Below, in pieces: positions 50,990-63,900 of a stretch of DNA of 64,000 bases (position 1 is its first letter; the number at the start of each line of letters is the position of its first letter). A program made the position numbers and the translations under genes. This DNA comes from Phlebiopsis flavidoalba. Lineage: Eukaryota; Basidiomycota; Agaricomycetes; Polyporales; Phanerochaetaceae. The notes under the pieces are model-generated. The model worked only from the letters and a program-made list of their open reading frames with translations. It searched no databases and was not told where the DNA came from. Location of the stretch: the NCBI GenBank assembly GCA_035772785.1, contig JAOCPU010000016.1:372001-436000 (forward strand), given 5' to 3'.

Positions 50990-51960
50990 ACCGCATCCAA
51001 GCCCAGCAATGATCCTGCTCGTTGATTATGGCAGTCAGCTTTTGTCGAAGCACACAAGACGAGTATGCATGGCACGTACCAGCGCCTGGGAAAAGAGCAA
51101 GGAGTCAGGGACACCTCACGAATAGCCCTAGTAAAAACTTATAAAGCTGCTCAGTCGCAAAATCAAAGTACGTATGATGCGCCCGAAAGATCTTGAACCT
51201 ATCCAATGCGGTGATAAAGATACGCGCTGATATACACGTACCGCTGTGTATGAGCTGCCGCCGAGTGCTCATGCTCACTGGGCAAGTTGAACCCGAGTCA
51301 CTTGTTCCAGTTTTCTCATCATGGAACTGGAGGTAAGCTATGTTGAAACTGAGCTCCAATAAAATGGCCATATTTTCAAGAGCTACACCACCCGTGTAAT
51401 CATCCATAGTCGTGGCGTGTGGTAGTAATGTCATATCCCATCCCCACCGGCCGCGGGCCGCGGTCTCGCTCATAATTCGACGCGGCAAAAACCGAGGCCT
51501 CGTCGTTACGTAATCACACACTGCTCAAGTCCTCGTAATACGGATCTCGTAAGGCTAAGTAGCTGCATCGCGAGCACCTAGTATACACGCCCTCGTTGGA
51601 CACTGACACTATCGGCCCCGTGTTACGAGCTCCTGCATTATAGCAGGACTGCAGTGTCTTAGAAGCAGATAGGTCATAATCGTTGGCCTTGGTCAATAAA
51701 TTACAGACGTCAGTAATTACTCGCACGTGAACCCGATACGATACACTACAGAGAATATGGGCCGAATATACAATCGTTCATACGCTGAGTTTCATCTGCT
51801 GTACTTCGATTGACTCCATCGAGCCCTTTTCTTCGCTACTGCTACGGATCGCCCCTGGACGGCGCTCACCGCGATTATAGCGTGGCACCCGCAGGAGGGG
51901 TCTCCCCGCTCCTCTCAGAAGCTGAGGGGCCGGAGCGAATGTAACTTCTAAAAAAAGGGT
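50990..51960. other. Interval between membrane genes b and c, one unassigned ORF
   Basis: Contains an uninterrupted 138-codon minus-strand frame at 51105-51521 (including DMTLLPHATTMDDYTGGVAL and LLELSFNIAYLQFHDEKTG) with no recognised domain, and otherwise no supported gene. The arrangement breaks the repeated membrane/HET pattern, so an insertion or a deleted HET gene here is possible. Confidence 0.3.
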
Positions 51961-51961
51961 A

Positions 51962-53038
51962 TCAGTTTTTCCCCTTCATCCGAATTGTCAAGAGTGCATA
52001 CCCTTCGATGGCACAGTATTTTGGTCGTGGAATGAGATCCATGTTGTATGCCCACTCGGCGCTCCCAGTCTCCGCGGCGAGCTCGTCTACCATCACTCGG
52101 CCGGCGAGAATACTTCTTCGCCTCTCCGACCACCGACACCACACGACCAAACATATGGAGGTTCTCCGTATACGAGTTCGCGACACCAAGGAGGCCCGCC
52201 GAGACGAGCAGCAAGCACGCGACCATCAAGCTTCCCCCACGGTCGTTGCGTTGCTCTGTGAGTGCCGCTGACGCGTACACCAGCACGGTGGCGAAACTCG
52301 TCCCGTATCGTCTCGGGAGGCGACCTGCAAAATCATGTCGCGGTAGCCAGCACCGGCAGTGACAGCCTTGTGACGTCGTTCTCGGGCGCCGCTGCATGCG
52401 CACCCAACGGTCCTTTGGCTAAGAATCATGATGGCAGGTCGCTTCTCGACGTGCGTCATGCCCGACAATGGCTGCAGCCCTTGCCACACCCTGCTGCGAG
52501 CGTTGTGTCGGATTGACGAATGGACGTTGATGATACGCGCGACGACTAGCATGGAGGAGCACGCCCGACTGCCCGCAGTAAGTCGTCAGTGCGACGCCGA
52601 GTGAGCGTGACGATGGGTGATCGTGGTGATCGTGCCGCCGCACAGCCAACGGAAGTAGAGGATTGTCGGAGGAGGATAATCAGAGCGCGAGAAGTTTTGG
52701 GCTCAAGCCAGGTTTCGCGATATGGGCTTCGAGACGTTGAACTTCGACAAGTTTGCCCGTCTCGCCGATGCGCTGCAACCAGAAGACGGTCGCTTGGTTC
52801 TCGACCCGGAAAACATAGTGGCCCGCGTTAAGCTGGCCGGTCAGAGGGTACTCGCCACCATTGACCTCCTCTGCGCTTTGCTGACAATGGATTCCAGGCG
52901 CAAGGAAGTAGCAGGTCGAGGGCGCTAGCTGAGCCAGTGAGCGCTGTGCGGTTTTGAAATGGTCTTGAGATCGGCGAGAGCGACAAGACCCGCAGCGTCG
53001 AGCTCAATCTTTCCCTCAAGTTCATCGATATCGAACAT
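51962..53038 (-). CDS. Uncharacterised basidiomycete membrane protein, family copy c
   Basis: More diverged member. It begins MFDIDELEGKIELDAAGLVA at 53038, then ALADLKTISK, SALDLLLP, GHYVFRVEN (about 52800-52825), DRLLVA, a hydrophobic segment near 52590-52640, RIINVHSSIR, DRWVRMQRR, SFATVLVYASAAL (about 52260-52310), SLMVACLLLVSAGLLGVANS (membrane segment, about 52175-52235), YTENLHMFGRVVSVVGEAKK, and the tail VDELAAETGSAEWAYNMDLI (about 52030-52090), ending about 51962. It lies upstream of and opposite to HET gene B, so a/A and c/B form two head-to-head pairs. Several frame breaks. Confidence 0.6.
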
Positions 53039-53279
53039 CTGGAAAGAACAACGGACGCAAACACCATGAAATCTCTGCTTGCAGTAGTGCAATAACTCGT
53101 GCCTCGTACCTTTGGTGAGTCGTAAAGGTCGTAAGCGTTAGAGTCTGGAGTGTCTTTAAAACTCCGCGATCGACACTCTGGCCCGTTTGCCACAGCGCTG
53201 CTCTCCAAGGTCAGCATATTCCTTCCTCTCCCAGTACGATAGTAACGTACCAAGTACAGAGTGAGTCTCAAGATGGCAG

Positions 53280-54860
53280 AAGCAGACGTGCGTCAGTGCA
53301 TACACCAGTTATATGAGCGACCATCAATCGCCGCGAAGCGGGTTGATGGCACGACCCAAGGGCGTCTGCACGGCGGCAACATCTCACATCCGCATTCCCG
53401 TGGTGTCACCCTTGTTATCAAAGTTGGTCCTGAAGCATGAGACGGGCTTGTCACAAATAAATGAGAAAAAAACGCTGGCATGGAAGCATAGTTGAAGGGT
53501 CAGTGGAGATTCGGCATGCCGGCAGCGGTCAGGCCTTCCCATGCTACATCGAACAAAGGTGATTCGATCGCAGAGCGTCTTGGGCCACCGTATCGAGAGG
53601 GCGAACAGAGTTAGAGGTCGGAAAATAAGACTGACGTTTGTATACCATTGTCATATTCATCTGCAACTCGTTATGCCTTTATTTCCCAAGGATTACAGAG
53701 GATACCGGCTGAATGTAGTAAACGCTGTGCCTCACCAGCCGAATCTTCTAGCTGCTCTCCAGATGAGGCAGCGTGTGAGAGAGTGCGCGACATCTCAAAC
53801 AAGATACCGAATCAGACAATCCGCATGTTAGCTTCCTAGGTCGTGCTGAATTTTGAGTTTCGGGGAGATTGGACCTCCGGAGAAGCATCTACACTGATGC
53901 ATGGATCTCCGCCCACACTGTGAGGATAGGTAGCTGTGGGAAAGTTAACGACTTATACTCTTGTCACAATTTCAGTCGTGTCCTTGATAGCTTTGTGCAT
54001 GACGCCGGACCCGATGAAGTGTGACCGCAGCATCAGAGGGCAACCAGCCTCGCTTAGAGGACATTTCCGTGCTTTGAAGCCTGAGGACCTCGAACACCTC
54101 TCAGGGTCCGGACGTGCAGAGGTAGACGCTCGCATGGCTTGTCTGTGCCTGCTTTGCAGAGTCGGAAAACGACACGCCATGGTGAGGAATGTTGGTCGTC
54201 GTTGGAAAGGGTGAATGTTTGGTTTTTTTGTTTGTCCATCCAGCGGTTGTGGCGTGCCGACGCCGCCCAAATAAGCCGAAAGTCGGGATTTGGAAAGTGA
54301 CGCCATCAGGCCACGCGCTTATGTAATAGGCTTAGGTTTTCGTTTTCGGTAAACTTCGCTCTTCGTTGCCACTTCGATAATACATACCCCCGACACGCTA
54401 ACCAGACCTGAGATTCTAGGAGTTGAAAGCACAAATCTTTCTTCTGCTTAGAGAAATGTCAAGAATTCACTACACAACAACTGCGCAACCTCTCCATGCA
54501 GTCGAACAATGTCACTCACGCTCACGGTTCGTACGGGGTCTCTCGCAATTTATCCATGTGCGGAGGGCTCCTATGTCTGAGTCCGACATTGGTCAAGTGG
54601 CTCTCTCAGATCAGACCCGCGCGCATACTCGGGAGCCGTGTAGACCCGTTTAATTATGCCGTGAGTGCTCTATCTGGAACTACTGCTCATGTTGATATCC
54701 AGCTTCATTGTCGATTAGAAGGAAGCGGGAGATTATCATCCCCGTAGCGTGAACACCATGCCTTCTCACGTCAGATACATCATACACGATGTGCGGCCCT
54801 TGTCTCTGTCTTAAAAGAGGCGGCTCTGTGCTACCCCTGACTGTTCGACCCCTCTCGATC
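53280..54860. other. Divergent interval between membrane gene c and HET gene B
   Basis: Frames of 60-117 codons on both strands (for example 53936-54214 plus, with a hydrophobic start YTLVTISVVSLIALCM; 53953-54306 minus) show no known domain. It may include upstream exons or promoters of the flanking pair; none can be fixed. Confidence 0.3.
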
Positions 54861-54990
54861 GGTTGTCGCAGGTACGTTGGAGCGTTTTTCTTGCATGAGG
54901 TGTATTTCACTGAGACCGCTGGCTCAAGTCTGCGGCATAACCATGTTCAGATTACCGAAAAACCGCTTTACGTCGCGCGACAGCACAGAC

Positions 54991-57539
54991 ATGCAGCACG
55001 AATGCCTCATCTACTCCCACCTCCCTGTCCCATCGACGGAAAGTCCATCGTCTACGCGCACCTACTCACGCCAAACGTCGATTCGCCCGCGATGTCACCT
55101 TCAGGTCTACTAGGACGCACCAGCTCGCTGATGAAAAAGCAGACTTCCGACCGTCGATTCCATGACGCCCAGGCATGCTGCGCCGTGACTCTGACACAAA
55201 AGCTCAGCCTCTCCGCCACTGGGAGAGGTGTCCGAAACCGTCGAGAAAGACGAAATGACACTGGAATCCTGTCTAATCCGCTTGGAAGGCTCAGCGGTGC
55301 AGCAGGTAGCATCACCTCGTCATTCTCACTTCCAACCCTCCCATCCACCCCCAGCTTCTCGATTCCTTCGCCCAAGCTCTCTCTCTACCCTCCCCATCGC
55401 TCCCTTTCAACACGAACAGCCTCATTCTTCCCCTAAACAAGCTGAGCCTTGGTGGCGATGGAAGCTCCATCGCCTCGATTGATCCCGCTGCATGCTCGAG
55501 ACCGTCATGGGCAACAGCGCATCAGGCGCATTCGGCAGCGTCAAAGACCTGCTCTCCCCTATCACGGGAAACACCAAGTCCCCCGGCCTTCGACGGTCTA
55601 CTCGTATGCAGGCACGCGTTGCGGAGGTGACTGACGACCTACTCAAACAGGCCGTTGAACGTCGCAAACAGCTTTGGAAGCTCGTCGTCGTCGCTGCGAA
55701 CGGGGTCGCCATACCCGACAACTTGTTCAAGTTCTCTGGCCGCGGTAACTCTTTTGTTCTGAAACCGTTAAGCGAAGCTCTATCCCCCTTCAATTCATGC
55801 ATCGCGGCCCCGGAACGATCAGCAACGATTTGGCGGACACACCTTGCTCGGCACTTGGTGCTACCGCCCTTTTTGCAGAAGCTCAACGATGTCATCGGTA
55901 CCAAATATACGCTGGAAGAGAAAACCGGTCTGGCCGACTGCCTCCAATACTGCGTTGATCAGAACTGGGACTTTGGCTACGCATACGGTATGCTGCGCGC
56001 TGCCTGTGGCGGAGACTTCTCCACTCTGCTCTTCCGCTGGGATGAGCTCAAACAAACGGACGACGCCCTACGTGCCAGCGCGCTTGACCCAAGACACTGT
56101 CAGGGCACACCTCGTATCCCCCCACGCCGCGCTTGGGACCTCCTCAGCAACCGAGTCCTTCCCTTCTGGGCCATCGCCGACGACTCTGCGGCTTTGCAGG
56201 CAGAGGACGAGGAGGCTCAGCCCGCCGTCGCCGAGCAACATCCCCCAGCAAGCTATGGGCCATTTCCCACGCCTGGATGGCGGACGAGAACCGGCAGTCT
56301 GTCAAACACCCCCATCAACAAACTACGAGTGGCCTGTACCGATTCCGAGCGACACCACACTCGAGCACGTCCGAATCGAGTCGCTGAACGATGGGCGCGA
56401 AGTACATGTGGCTTGACGTCTTGTGTCTCAGACAGAAGGTCTTCGAGACCAAGCCGGACGCAGAGTACGTACGCACGAAGGAGCTTGTGGACGAGAAGGA
56501 GGAGATCCGTTAAGGCGGAGTGGAAGCTCGACGTCCCCACCATCGGCCATGTCTACCTAAGCACGACCGCTACCAGACCGTCATCACTTACTTCAACGGC
56601 CTCGGTCGCCCATTCCTCTTGAGCCCCGGCATTATTCGCGCGGCAGCCTTCATTGGATCAACCCGAGTGTGGACACTGCAGGAGACGACGCCGACATGGC
56701 TTCCCGGCGGAATGACGCTCGCTCTCTTCGACAACACCAACCACGGCGAGCAAGTGCTGCGGCCCGGTCTCTTCGAGCAGGTGCAGCGCCCTCGTCGGTG
56801 TCATCGCGCTAAACCCACCCGACATCTACAACCGTCGTCGGCGCCGTACAGGATCGCGCGTTTTCCAACGCCGTCGACCGTGTCGGCTCGGTCGGCTACC
56901 TTCTGCGCCTCCAAACCCTACCAACCTACAAGGAAGACGAGGGTGTCGAGGACATGTGGAAACGTCTTGTGTCACACTTGACGCTGAAGCATCGCACGGA
57001 CCTTCTCGCCCTCTATCCATACCGTGGAGACTCCTGGGCTCGGTGTGGCGCCATCGTGGTATCAACTCATGCTCACAAAAACTCCCTCACGCCCCTCGCA
57101 TCCCTTACGACGACGACGAGCTTGTCCAGTCGGGCGTAGCGGAAGACGGCACGACGTACTACTGGAACCACGGCTACGTCATCGAGGACGTCCGCCTGCA
57201 TCTAACGGGAAAACGCGAAGGTGTGCTCGACATCACGCACAAGAACGATAAAGACGAGAACGGCAAGGCTAGAGATGGCGTAGAGATGCGACAAGCCCCC
57301 CACCACTTCAAGATGACCACCGACCATGATCAGCCGATCGGCATGGGAAGCTACATCCTGGTCGGACTGGCGACGATGAAGTACTGGATCATTGGGAATC
57401 GGTCGGCGAAGAAGGAGGTGGATGGGCAGGTTGAGTTTGAGGTGGAGAAGATTAGCGTTATCAGGATTCACAATCCGGATCGCGAGAACTTGCAGAAACT
57501 GGATCCGGATTTGCCAAAGTCAAGGTCGTTTATAACTGA
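54991..57539 (+). CDS. HET-domain protein B (heterokaryon-incompatibility-like)
   Basis: Best preserved HET copy: one frame runs 55492-56240 without a break. Order: Ser-rich N-region with SGLLGRTSSLMKKQTSD (55095-55150), SNPLGRLSGAAGSI, GAFGSVKDLLSPITGNTKSP, DDLLKQAVERRKQLWKLVVV (about 55635-55695), NSCIAAPERSATIW, LPPFLQKLNDVIGTKYTLEE, GTPRIPPRRAWDLLSNRVLP. HET core: WAISHAWMADENRQSV, YEWPVPIPSDTTLEHVRIES, YMWLDVLCLRQK (about 56403-56437), KLDVPTIGHVYL (about 56525), VITYFNGLGRPFLL and RVWTLQETTPTWLPGGMT (about 56665-56715). Tail: ALNPPDIY, VGSVGYLLRLQTLPTYKED, KREGVLDITHKNDKDENGK, DHDQPIGMGSYILVGLATMK, EKISVIRIHNPDREN and FAKVKVVYN then TGA at 57537. The tail beyond the HET core may be a sensor region. 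The start is uncertain (54991 or 55092). Confidence 0.85.
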
Positions 57540-57850
57540 GCGTTTTGTGTTTGGTACTGTCACGTTTTATCTTTTTTCGCTTTTGTGCGATGTCCATGTC
57601 ATGGGCCGGCATCATCTGCTGTGTACTCTTCGATAAATTCGACTCGAAACATCAGACTACTGTACAATTTATGAAGAACAAAATGATGATTTTACTCCGT
57701 TATAACCACTCGAATCCCCAAGCAAACCAGTATCCAGCGGATGCATTGACATACGATAGGGAGCTATGGAGATATGAAGGGGTTGTTGACTGGACTCTGC
57801 ACACGGTCAGCTATGCCGCTTTGGGGAGCGTCAGAGTGTGTTACTCACAA

Positions 57851-60800
57851 TCAAACATATATCACCTTGGCCCCTAACAAAACCCAGCTTCGATTTTTGC
57901 AGTTCCCTTCTGTTAGGATTGTGGATACGGATTGTGGAGATCTTGTCCACCTTGAAGACCTTCTGTTTACCCTCTACAGTCTCTTCAACGCACTTTCCGA
58001 TAACCCCAGTACTTCATGCTAGCCACTCCGACAAGAGTGTACGTCCCCATACCGATAGGCTGGGGTATGGTCGGTGGCGATCTTGAAGCGACGGGTCTTC
58101 GGCGGGATGACGCTCTTCTCGCTATCGTCAGAGTCGTATAGGTCCTCTTCTTCGTCGATCAAGGTAGCTCCCTCCCCCCCTCCGGTGTCGTCAGCGTCCG
58201 CAGCAACCGGTCTGAAACATAGCCAATATCCGGGGTGGCCTCGTCCAAGCCCGCGGGCTCCTCCGTCAATTCCGCTGAGTCTCCCGCGAGTACCGTCTCA
58301 TCAGGTGTATCTTTCAGGCTCTGCATCGTCAGGGGGTCTCCTCAACTTTCTCGACGAAGTAATCCCCAGTGAGGTCATCTCGAGGATTGGGATCCGTGTT
58401 CTCCTTCTTCACGGAACCTCAAGGACGCCGACGGACCTGCCCGAGAGGTTGCAGCTTGCAAGTTTTTGAGAACGTGCGCCTCATTGAAGTAAATGCGCGC
58501 ACGCCAGCGTTCTCGTCTTTTTAGTTGGGCGTACGAACTCCCCAGGGGAAAATAAGGAATGCGAGGGAGCTTTCGGCGGCTCTAGCTGCATGAAGCTAGG
58601 TACCATGATGGAGCCCATCGGTAGCCCATGTGTATCACGCGCAGGGGATAGAGGACGAGGAGATCGGTGCGATGTTTGTCCGCCAAGCAATAGACAAGGA
58701 CGCGGCGGCCATACTTGCTCGGACATCGGCGCTGGGGTCGTAGGTAGGTACGGTACTGAGCTTGAGCAGATACGCTACAGCACCCACTCTGTCGACCGGG
58801 TTAGACGAAGAACGGTCCTGGATCGCTCTAACCACCGTGTAGATGTCCGGGGGGTTCAGAGACGCGACGACTGCGCAGAGCCGCTGAACTTGTTCGAAGA
58901 GTCCTGGTCTAACTTGTTCCCCCCGCTTGCTGTCGTCAAAGAGCGCGATCGTTATGCCTCCCGGGCAAGCCAGGTATGTGTTGTCTCCTGGAGGCGTCCA
59001 AGCACGATTGATCCAGTGAAGGCTGCTACGGAAGATTGCTGGGACCTATGACGAAAGCGACGGACCGAGGCCATTGAAGTAGGTGATACACGGTCTGATA
59101 GCGATCGTGCTGGTAGACATGACCGATGGTGGGGACGAATCGAGCATTCCATTCTTTGAGGCGAGTTTTATCTAGGTCATGGCCGTTGTGTCTTAGTCAT
59201 AGGGATAAGCTCGACAGTCGAGAACTTGGACTGCTTGCGTTGGAATCTGCATGCCTCAGGCAGAGTGCGTCAAGCCAGATGTACTCTGCGCCGAGATTTA
59301 GCAGCTCGACGCGGACGTGCTCGAGGGTGGTGTCGCGGGGGATGGGTGCGGGCCATTCGTAGTCATTGGATGGCGGTGGGAGAACGAAGTGGCGATCAGA
59401 CTCGTGTAACCCACGCGTGAGACACCGCCCACAGCTTGCTGGGAATGTTGCTACGACGCTCTGAAGGCGTTATCTGAACTCAGGCTGCAAGTCTGAGGAA
59501 TTGGGGTCAGGGTCCGCGATTGCCCAGAATGGCAGGACGCGGTTGCTGCGAAGGTCCCAAACCGGACGACGCGAGGGAGGGATACGGGGTGTGACGATGG
59601 TTTGTTCGCCTTCGACTGGCTCCATCACGCATGCTATCGTCTCTTCTCATATCCCCTCGCCTCCTGAGCTTGCCAGCCTCAAGGCTGTTCAATAAGCAAC
59701 CCAGCAGCCGGTGAACTCGCCGAACCATGCAGACGACGAAGCATGCCGTACGCTCGCCGAAGTTAAATATTTGGCTTCTGGGTTGGTGCGAAAATATTCC
59801 AGAACAACGCCCAGCTTGTGTTCATCCTCTAGGGTGTACTCCGTACCCAGTACTTTCGTTGAGTTTCTTCAGAACTCCGTCGAGGTCTCCGAGATCGGCA
59901 CAGGGGGTGTCAGCGAGAGCGTCCGTCGATGGCACCAGGTCCCACGATGGACCCACTGCAGTGGAATGGAGCTGCGTTGCGCGGGCTTCAAAGTGAAGAG
60001 ATCCCTCGATCTACTCGGAGACTCTTGAAGATGCTCGTCAGGACAGAAGGGCGAGACCGTTCGAGACGACTACAAAAACCATCTTGAAAACAGTTGCTTG
60101 CGGCGCTCGACCGCCTGAGCAACAATATCTTTCTTCACCTCGTTGGTAGGCTGGCGGCCTGCGTCGATCGATTTCGTCGCATGCCGGGGATGCGGTCTAT
60201 ATTTTGTGACATAGGAAGTGAGGTCCTTGACGCTAACGCCTCAACGGGGGGCCAGATTTGGCGTTGCCGAATATGGTCTCTATAAGACCGAAAGGGTCGA
60301 TAGAAAGGCAATCTGACTCCGTCCGTCCTCCCCTGCGCCAGATTTGCTGAGGGGAAGGATCAAGCTACTGCCGCTGGAGAAGCTACGGGAAAGTTTGGAA
60401 GAGGGGGATGGAAATCGAAGAGGCAATGTTACTGAGCTTTCCGAGGGGCTTCGCGGGGGGACGCTTCGGAGGGTTCTCCGCACGGTAGAGGGATCCGGTG
60501 ACCCTTCAGGAGACTCCACCACTGGTTCATCCTCGTCGATCGTCTCGGTGCGGAGGCCCAAAGGTGAGAGGGAGTCGATCGTGGCCATCCTCTTCTTTCA
60601 CCAATGACGTCGTCTTGCCCAACAGGCTACGACGACCTTGTTGCTCTGAAGACGAGGCGGCTGAGTCGGGATTTGGCGAAGCAGGGGTAGACAAGGAAGG
60701 GCTCGAGGATACCGGAGACGCATTGCTGCTGGGCACGGTGGGTGAGCTCTGTTCAGCCTCCTTGTCATTGGAACGGGTTGGAATTTTCGCGGTTGTGCCA

Positions 60801-60900
60801 AAACGGCCCTTAAGTTTTGAGCGATTATCATTTGTTCGACCTTTATTCATCATAAACATCGAGGCATCGAAGAAGGGATGGAATAACTCACAGGCTTGAA
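57851..60900 (-). CDS. HET-domain protein C (heterokaryon-incompatibility-like)
   Basis: Inverted third copy, tail-to-tail with B (312 bp between stops). N-region: Ser-rich (SSPSLSTPASPNPDSAASSS), GRRSLLGKTTSLVKEEDG (about 60600-60660, matching B's LLGRTSSLMKK), RSPSESSVTLPLRF, and a QAVERRKQ-like block near 60090-60130. HET core: YEWPAPIPRDTTLEHVRVEL then EYIWLDALCLR (about 59245-59370), TIGHVYQHDRYQ (about 59090-59135), NRAWT and LQETTHTWL (about 58970-59020). Tail: NPPDIYTVVRAIQDRSSSNP (about 58800-58850), DRVGAVAYLLKLSTVPTYD, RFKIATDH and GVASMKYWGYRKV (about 58000-58085), KVDKISTIRIHNPNR (about 57910-57955) and GAKVIYV then the stop at 57851. Several frame shifts. The start is approximate. 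Confidence 0.78.
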
Positions 60901-60910
60901 ATAAAACCAA

Positions 60911-63900
60911 TGTTAGGCAAAGAGACGGTGAGCAGGGAGGTCCAATAGCCCCTTGCTGTTTATATCACGCAAGAGTTGTATGATGACGGCAACTTTCAGA
61001 AGCCCAAAGGCGCGTCGCTCCCGAGTAGATGGGATGTTGTTTGAGATGATTTGGACACACACTGAATACAATTGGAATTGCCTTTTCCGAAGGATCGTCA
61101 CCTTAATGACGCATCGATGTTATCGACGAGAGCTTTTTGGCCTCGTAGCGAATCTTGGCGAGCAGATTATGGTTTCCGCAATCTGTAGCGTCAACATGGA
61201 GTCAATTCACTAGGGATATCCTTGGTGCCTCAGCATTATGAGTTTTCGTCCGTCACCATGCCTTCGCACGGGGTCCTAGGGACAAGAATAAAGTCAATGT
61301 GTTACGGAGGCCAAAGCGTGGATTCATTCTCTGTCGCGGCGTAATCATGCATTGGCGAGGAAAGGGTCAACGAGTGGGAATCTGCTGACTCTTTCTGTTT
61401 CGGGACAAACGTCGGGTGTGTTAATACGTTAGTTTAGGTAAGTTTGAGTGAAACTTGCGCGTCAGACGATAGTTATTCGCGTTACCGAAGTACTCACAAA
61501 TGATGTCGATACCTGTGAGTTGACTAGGGGCCGATGCCTTGGAGCTAGTGATGGCACAGCTCGAACACAATGTCAGTGTGTGTGCTGTGACACGGTGCCG
61601 CTGTTACTGGGTGTGTGCCGCTTGATATATGACCTACGATTATTCACAGAATCAGCGTGGGTCGAATCTAATGGGTGTTATCCTTCGCCATAAGTACCAA
61701 CCCACGCTAGCTCGTCAACGTATCAGGATTACCATCCGGGTTCCTGGTAAAGCGCCGACCTCATTTTGAAAAGCTTAGGCGGCGTCCTCTTGATGATAGG
61801 ACATTCGCACTAGTTCCCGTTCTCGATGCCACGTCTCTTCTAGGAACTCATTTTGATACAGCATGTCTGATTATGAGTGCTTACAGAAGCTCCAGGTTTA
61901 CTTACACGTCGTCTATTGGCTGAGTTTCCTAGACGCTATGTGCCACGCCGAGCGGCTCCTGCCCTTAGGAGTTTTCCGTGGACAAGCAAGACAGACACGG
62001 GCGACATAATCACAATCACTCTTCCGCAAGTAAGTAGTCACCAAATGTGATTTGACAGATAGCTTTGCGCTAATCCATCGTGCGAGCCGCTGTGTGTACA
62101 GAGTTCTACTCCATAGTGAGGATAAAAATCGTGTTGAATCGTGTCCTCTGACTCCACTGGATGGGGGGCGTCCTGTATCCACAAACTGACAAACAACATG
62201 AGTAGACAATAACTGAGGCGATACAAGCGTCGCACTTTAGTTAAATGATAGACCTCTAGAGTACCTCTGCATCAACATTCGAAACTAGACTGATCGGAGT
62301 CGAACGTCGTAGGGTGGCCGAAGAGATTTAGAGGAGTCACAACGTGTTTTTACAGACCGTCACAAAAACGCGTTTGTGCCATCAAAAGTGACATGTGACA
62401 TGTAACTGTCAATCGTGATTCCCGCCTGCGGCTGCGTATCGGAAGTTGCTAGTGACTTTCATTCTCAACTACCCCGCAAAGAATTGTCGCAATCCAGAGC
62501 TCGATACGTCCGTTGGGACTCGTTCGAACGAACACCCTTGGAGCTAAGCTCTATGACGATCAATTATCTATCTTGTAAGTACTGGCTCGGGGTCCCAGCT
62601 TCGAAAGGCGGTCGTCCATCATAACTGGCCAATGACTATTGCCACATCCCCAGGGTGCGTACTTTCTTTTCCTTATCTATAACCCTGTCTTCAGATCTGT
62701 ATACCTTCCTAGGACTGTATTAAAAACTTGGTCCAAGCCAGCTATTTACTTTTCCGTTGGGCTTACATCAATCTCGGCGTGCTTAATATACTCGGTATGT
62801 TACGCGGATGCCCCTTAAGCCTAAGTGGAACTCGTCGCGATATGGCTACGTCCCGCATACCTAGTACCCTTTTGAACCCGGGTACTGCGTGATAGAAAAC
62901 ATCCCCCCGGACACTTAGTGACCCGGGGGGGGCTCTCGCTCGTGTGCTAATCGCTATCCTCTAGCTCTCACCTAAGACGTTCATTCGTGGCTACATAATA
63001 CCGTGGGGTGCGGGCATGTTATCTCGTATGCTTCAGCGGCTCGTTCTGGATCTTCTCAGTTACATTGGCAGGGGACCTCCGTTTCGCAAGGAACAGAACC
63101 TTCTCCTAGGAGCAAGCAATATCCTGTCCATCGGCCTTTCGGTTAGATACCATCGCATACACCACCTTGATGATCAAGACCCCCAGGCTACTCCTCGATT
63201 TTGACCGCCGGCGGCTTAAATACAACTTCGGCCAGCATAACTGTTAGTATTACTTCATCAGCTCCGTCATACGTGCTATGCCACTGATGCTCGGATTTAA
63301 GGACAGAGGGGCATAATATACGGAGCCATCAAAGACCAAGAAACCGTTATCAAAACAAAAACAAACAATGCATCGGCGCCGTGGCTTGTTTTCTTGTTTT
63401 TTCAAACCGCAAGGGCTACTCAGAATACGACTGTTTGATGTCGAGTTGCATGTATAAAGCCTTGCCACATGCTCTATAGTATGCTATAACTCGCTAGACA
63501 TGTTTATTGTAGCCTAAGGCTAAGATGTCAATATTCCTAGATTTTTCCAGCTTCGTTGAATGGTATACATGACGCGGTATCAAGGTTTCGATTAGTGCTC
63601 TCATCAAGTGGACTCCACTTTCCGTCGTGATTCTCCATGGGGAAGGTTGGAATGTGGCACCAAAGCAATGACCAGTGACATGGCTGCCAGTAATACGCCT
63701 AGGGGCGCCTAATCCGACGACTCGGATGGCAGTTTGTCGGGTTGTACCTGTAACATTGCGCCCAAACCTCCGCGCAAAGCTAACTGTCGACTGTATGGTG
63801 TGTGCTCGGTCATAGGATGCGTCGTGACCTCGATCATACGACACCGCGGTCGATCATTGCCGTAGCTAGACCTCCATAACTGCAGTCGATGTGGGCCCAC

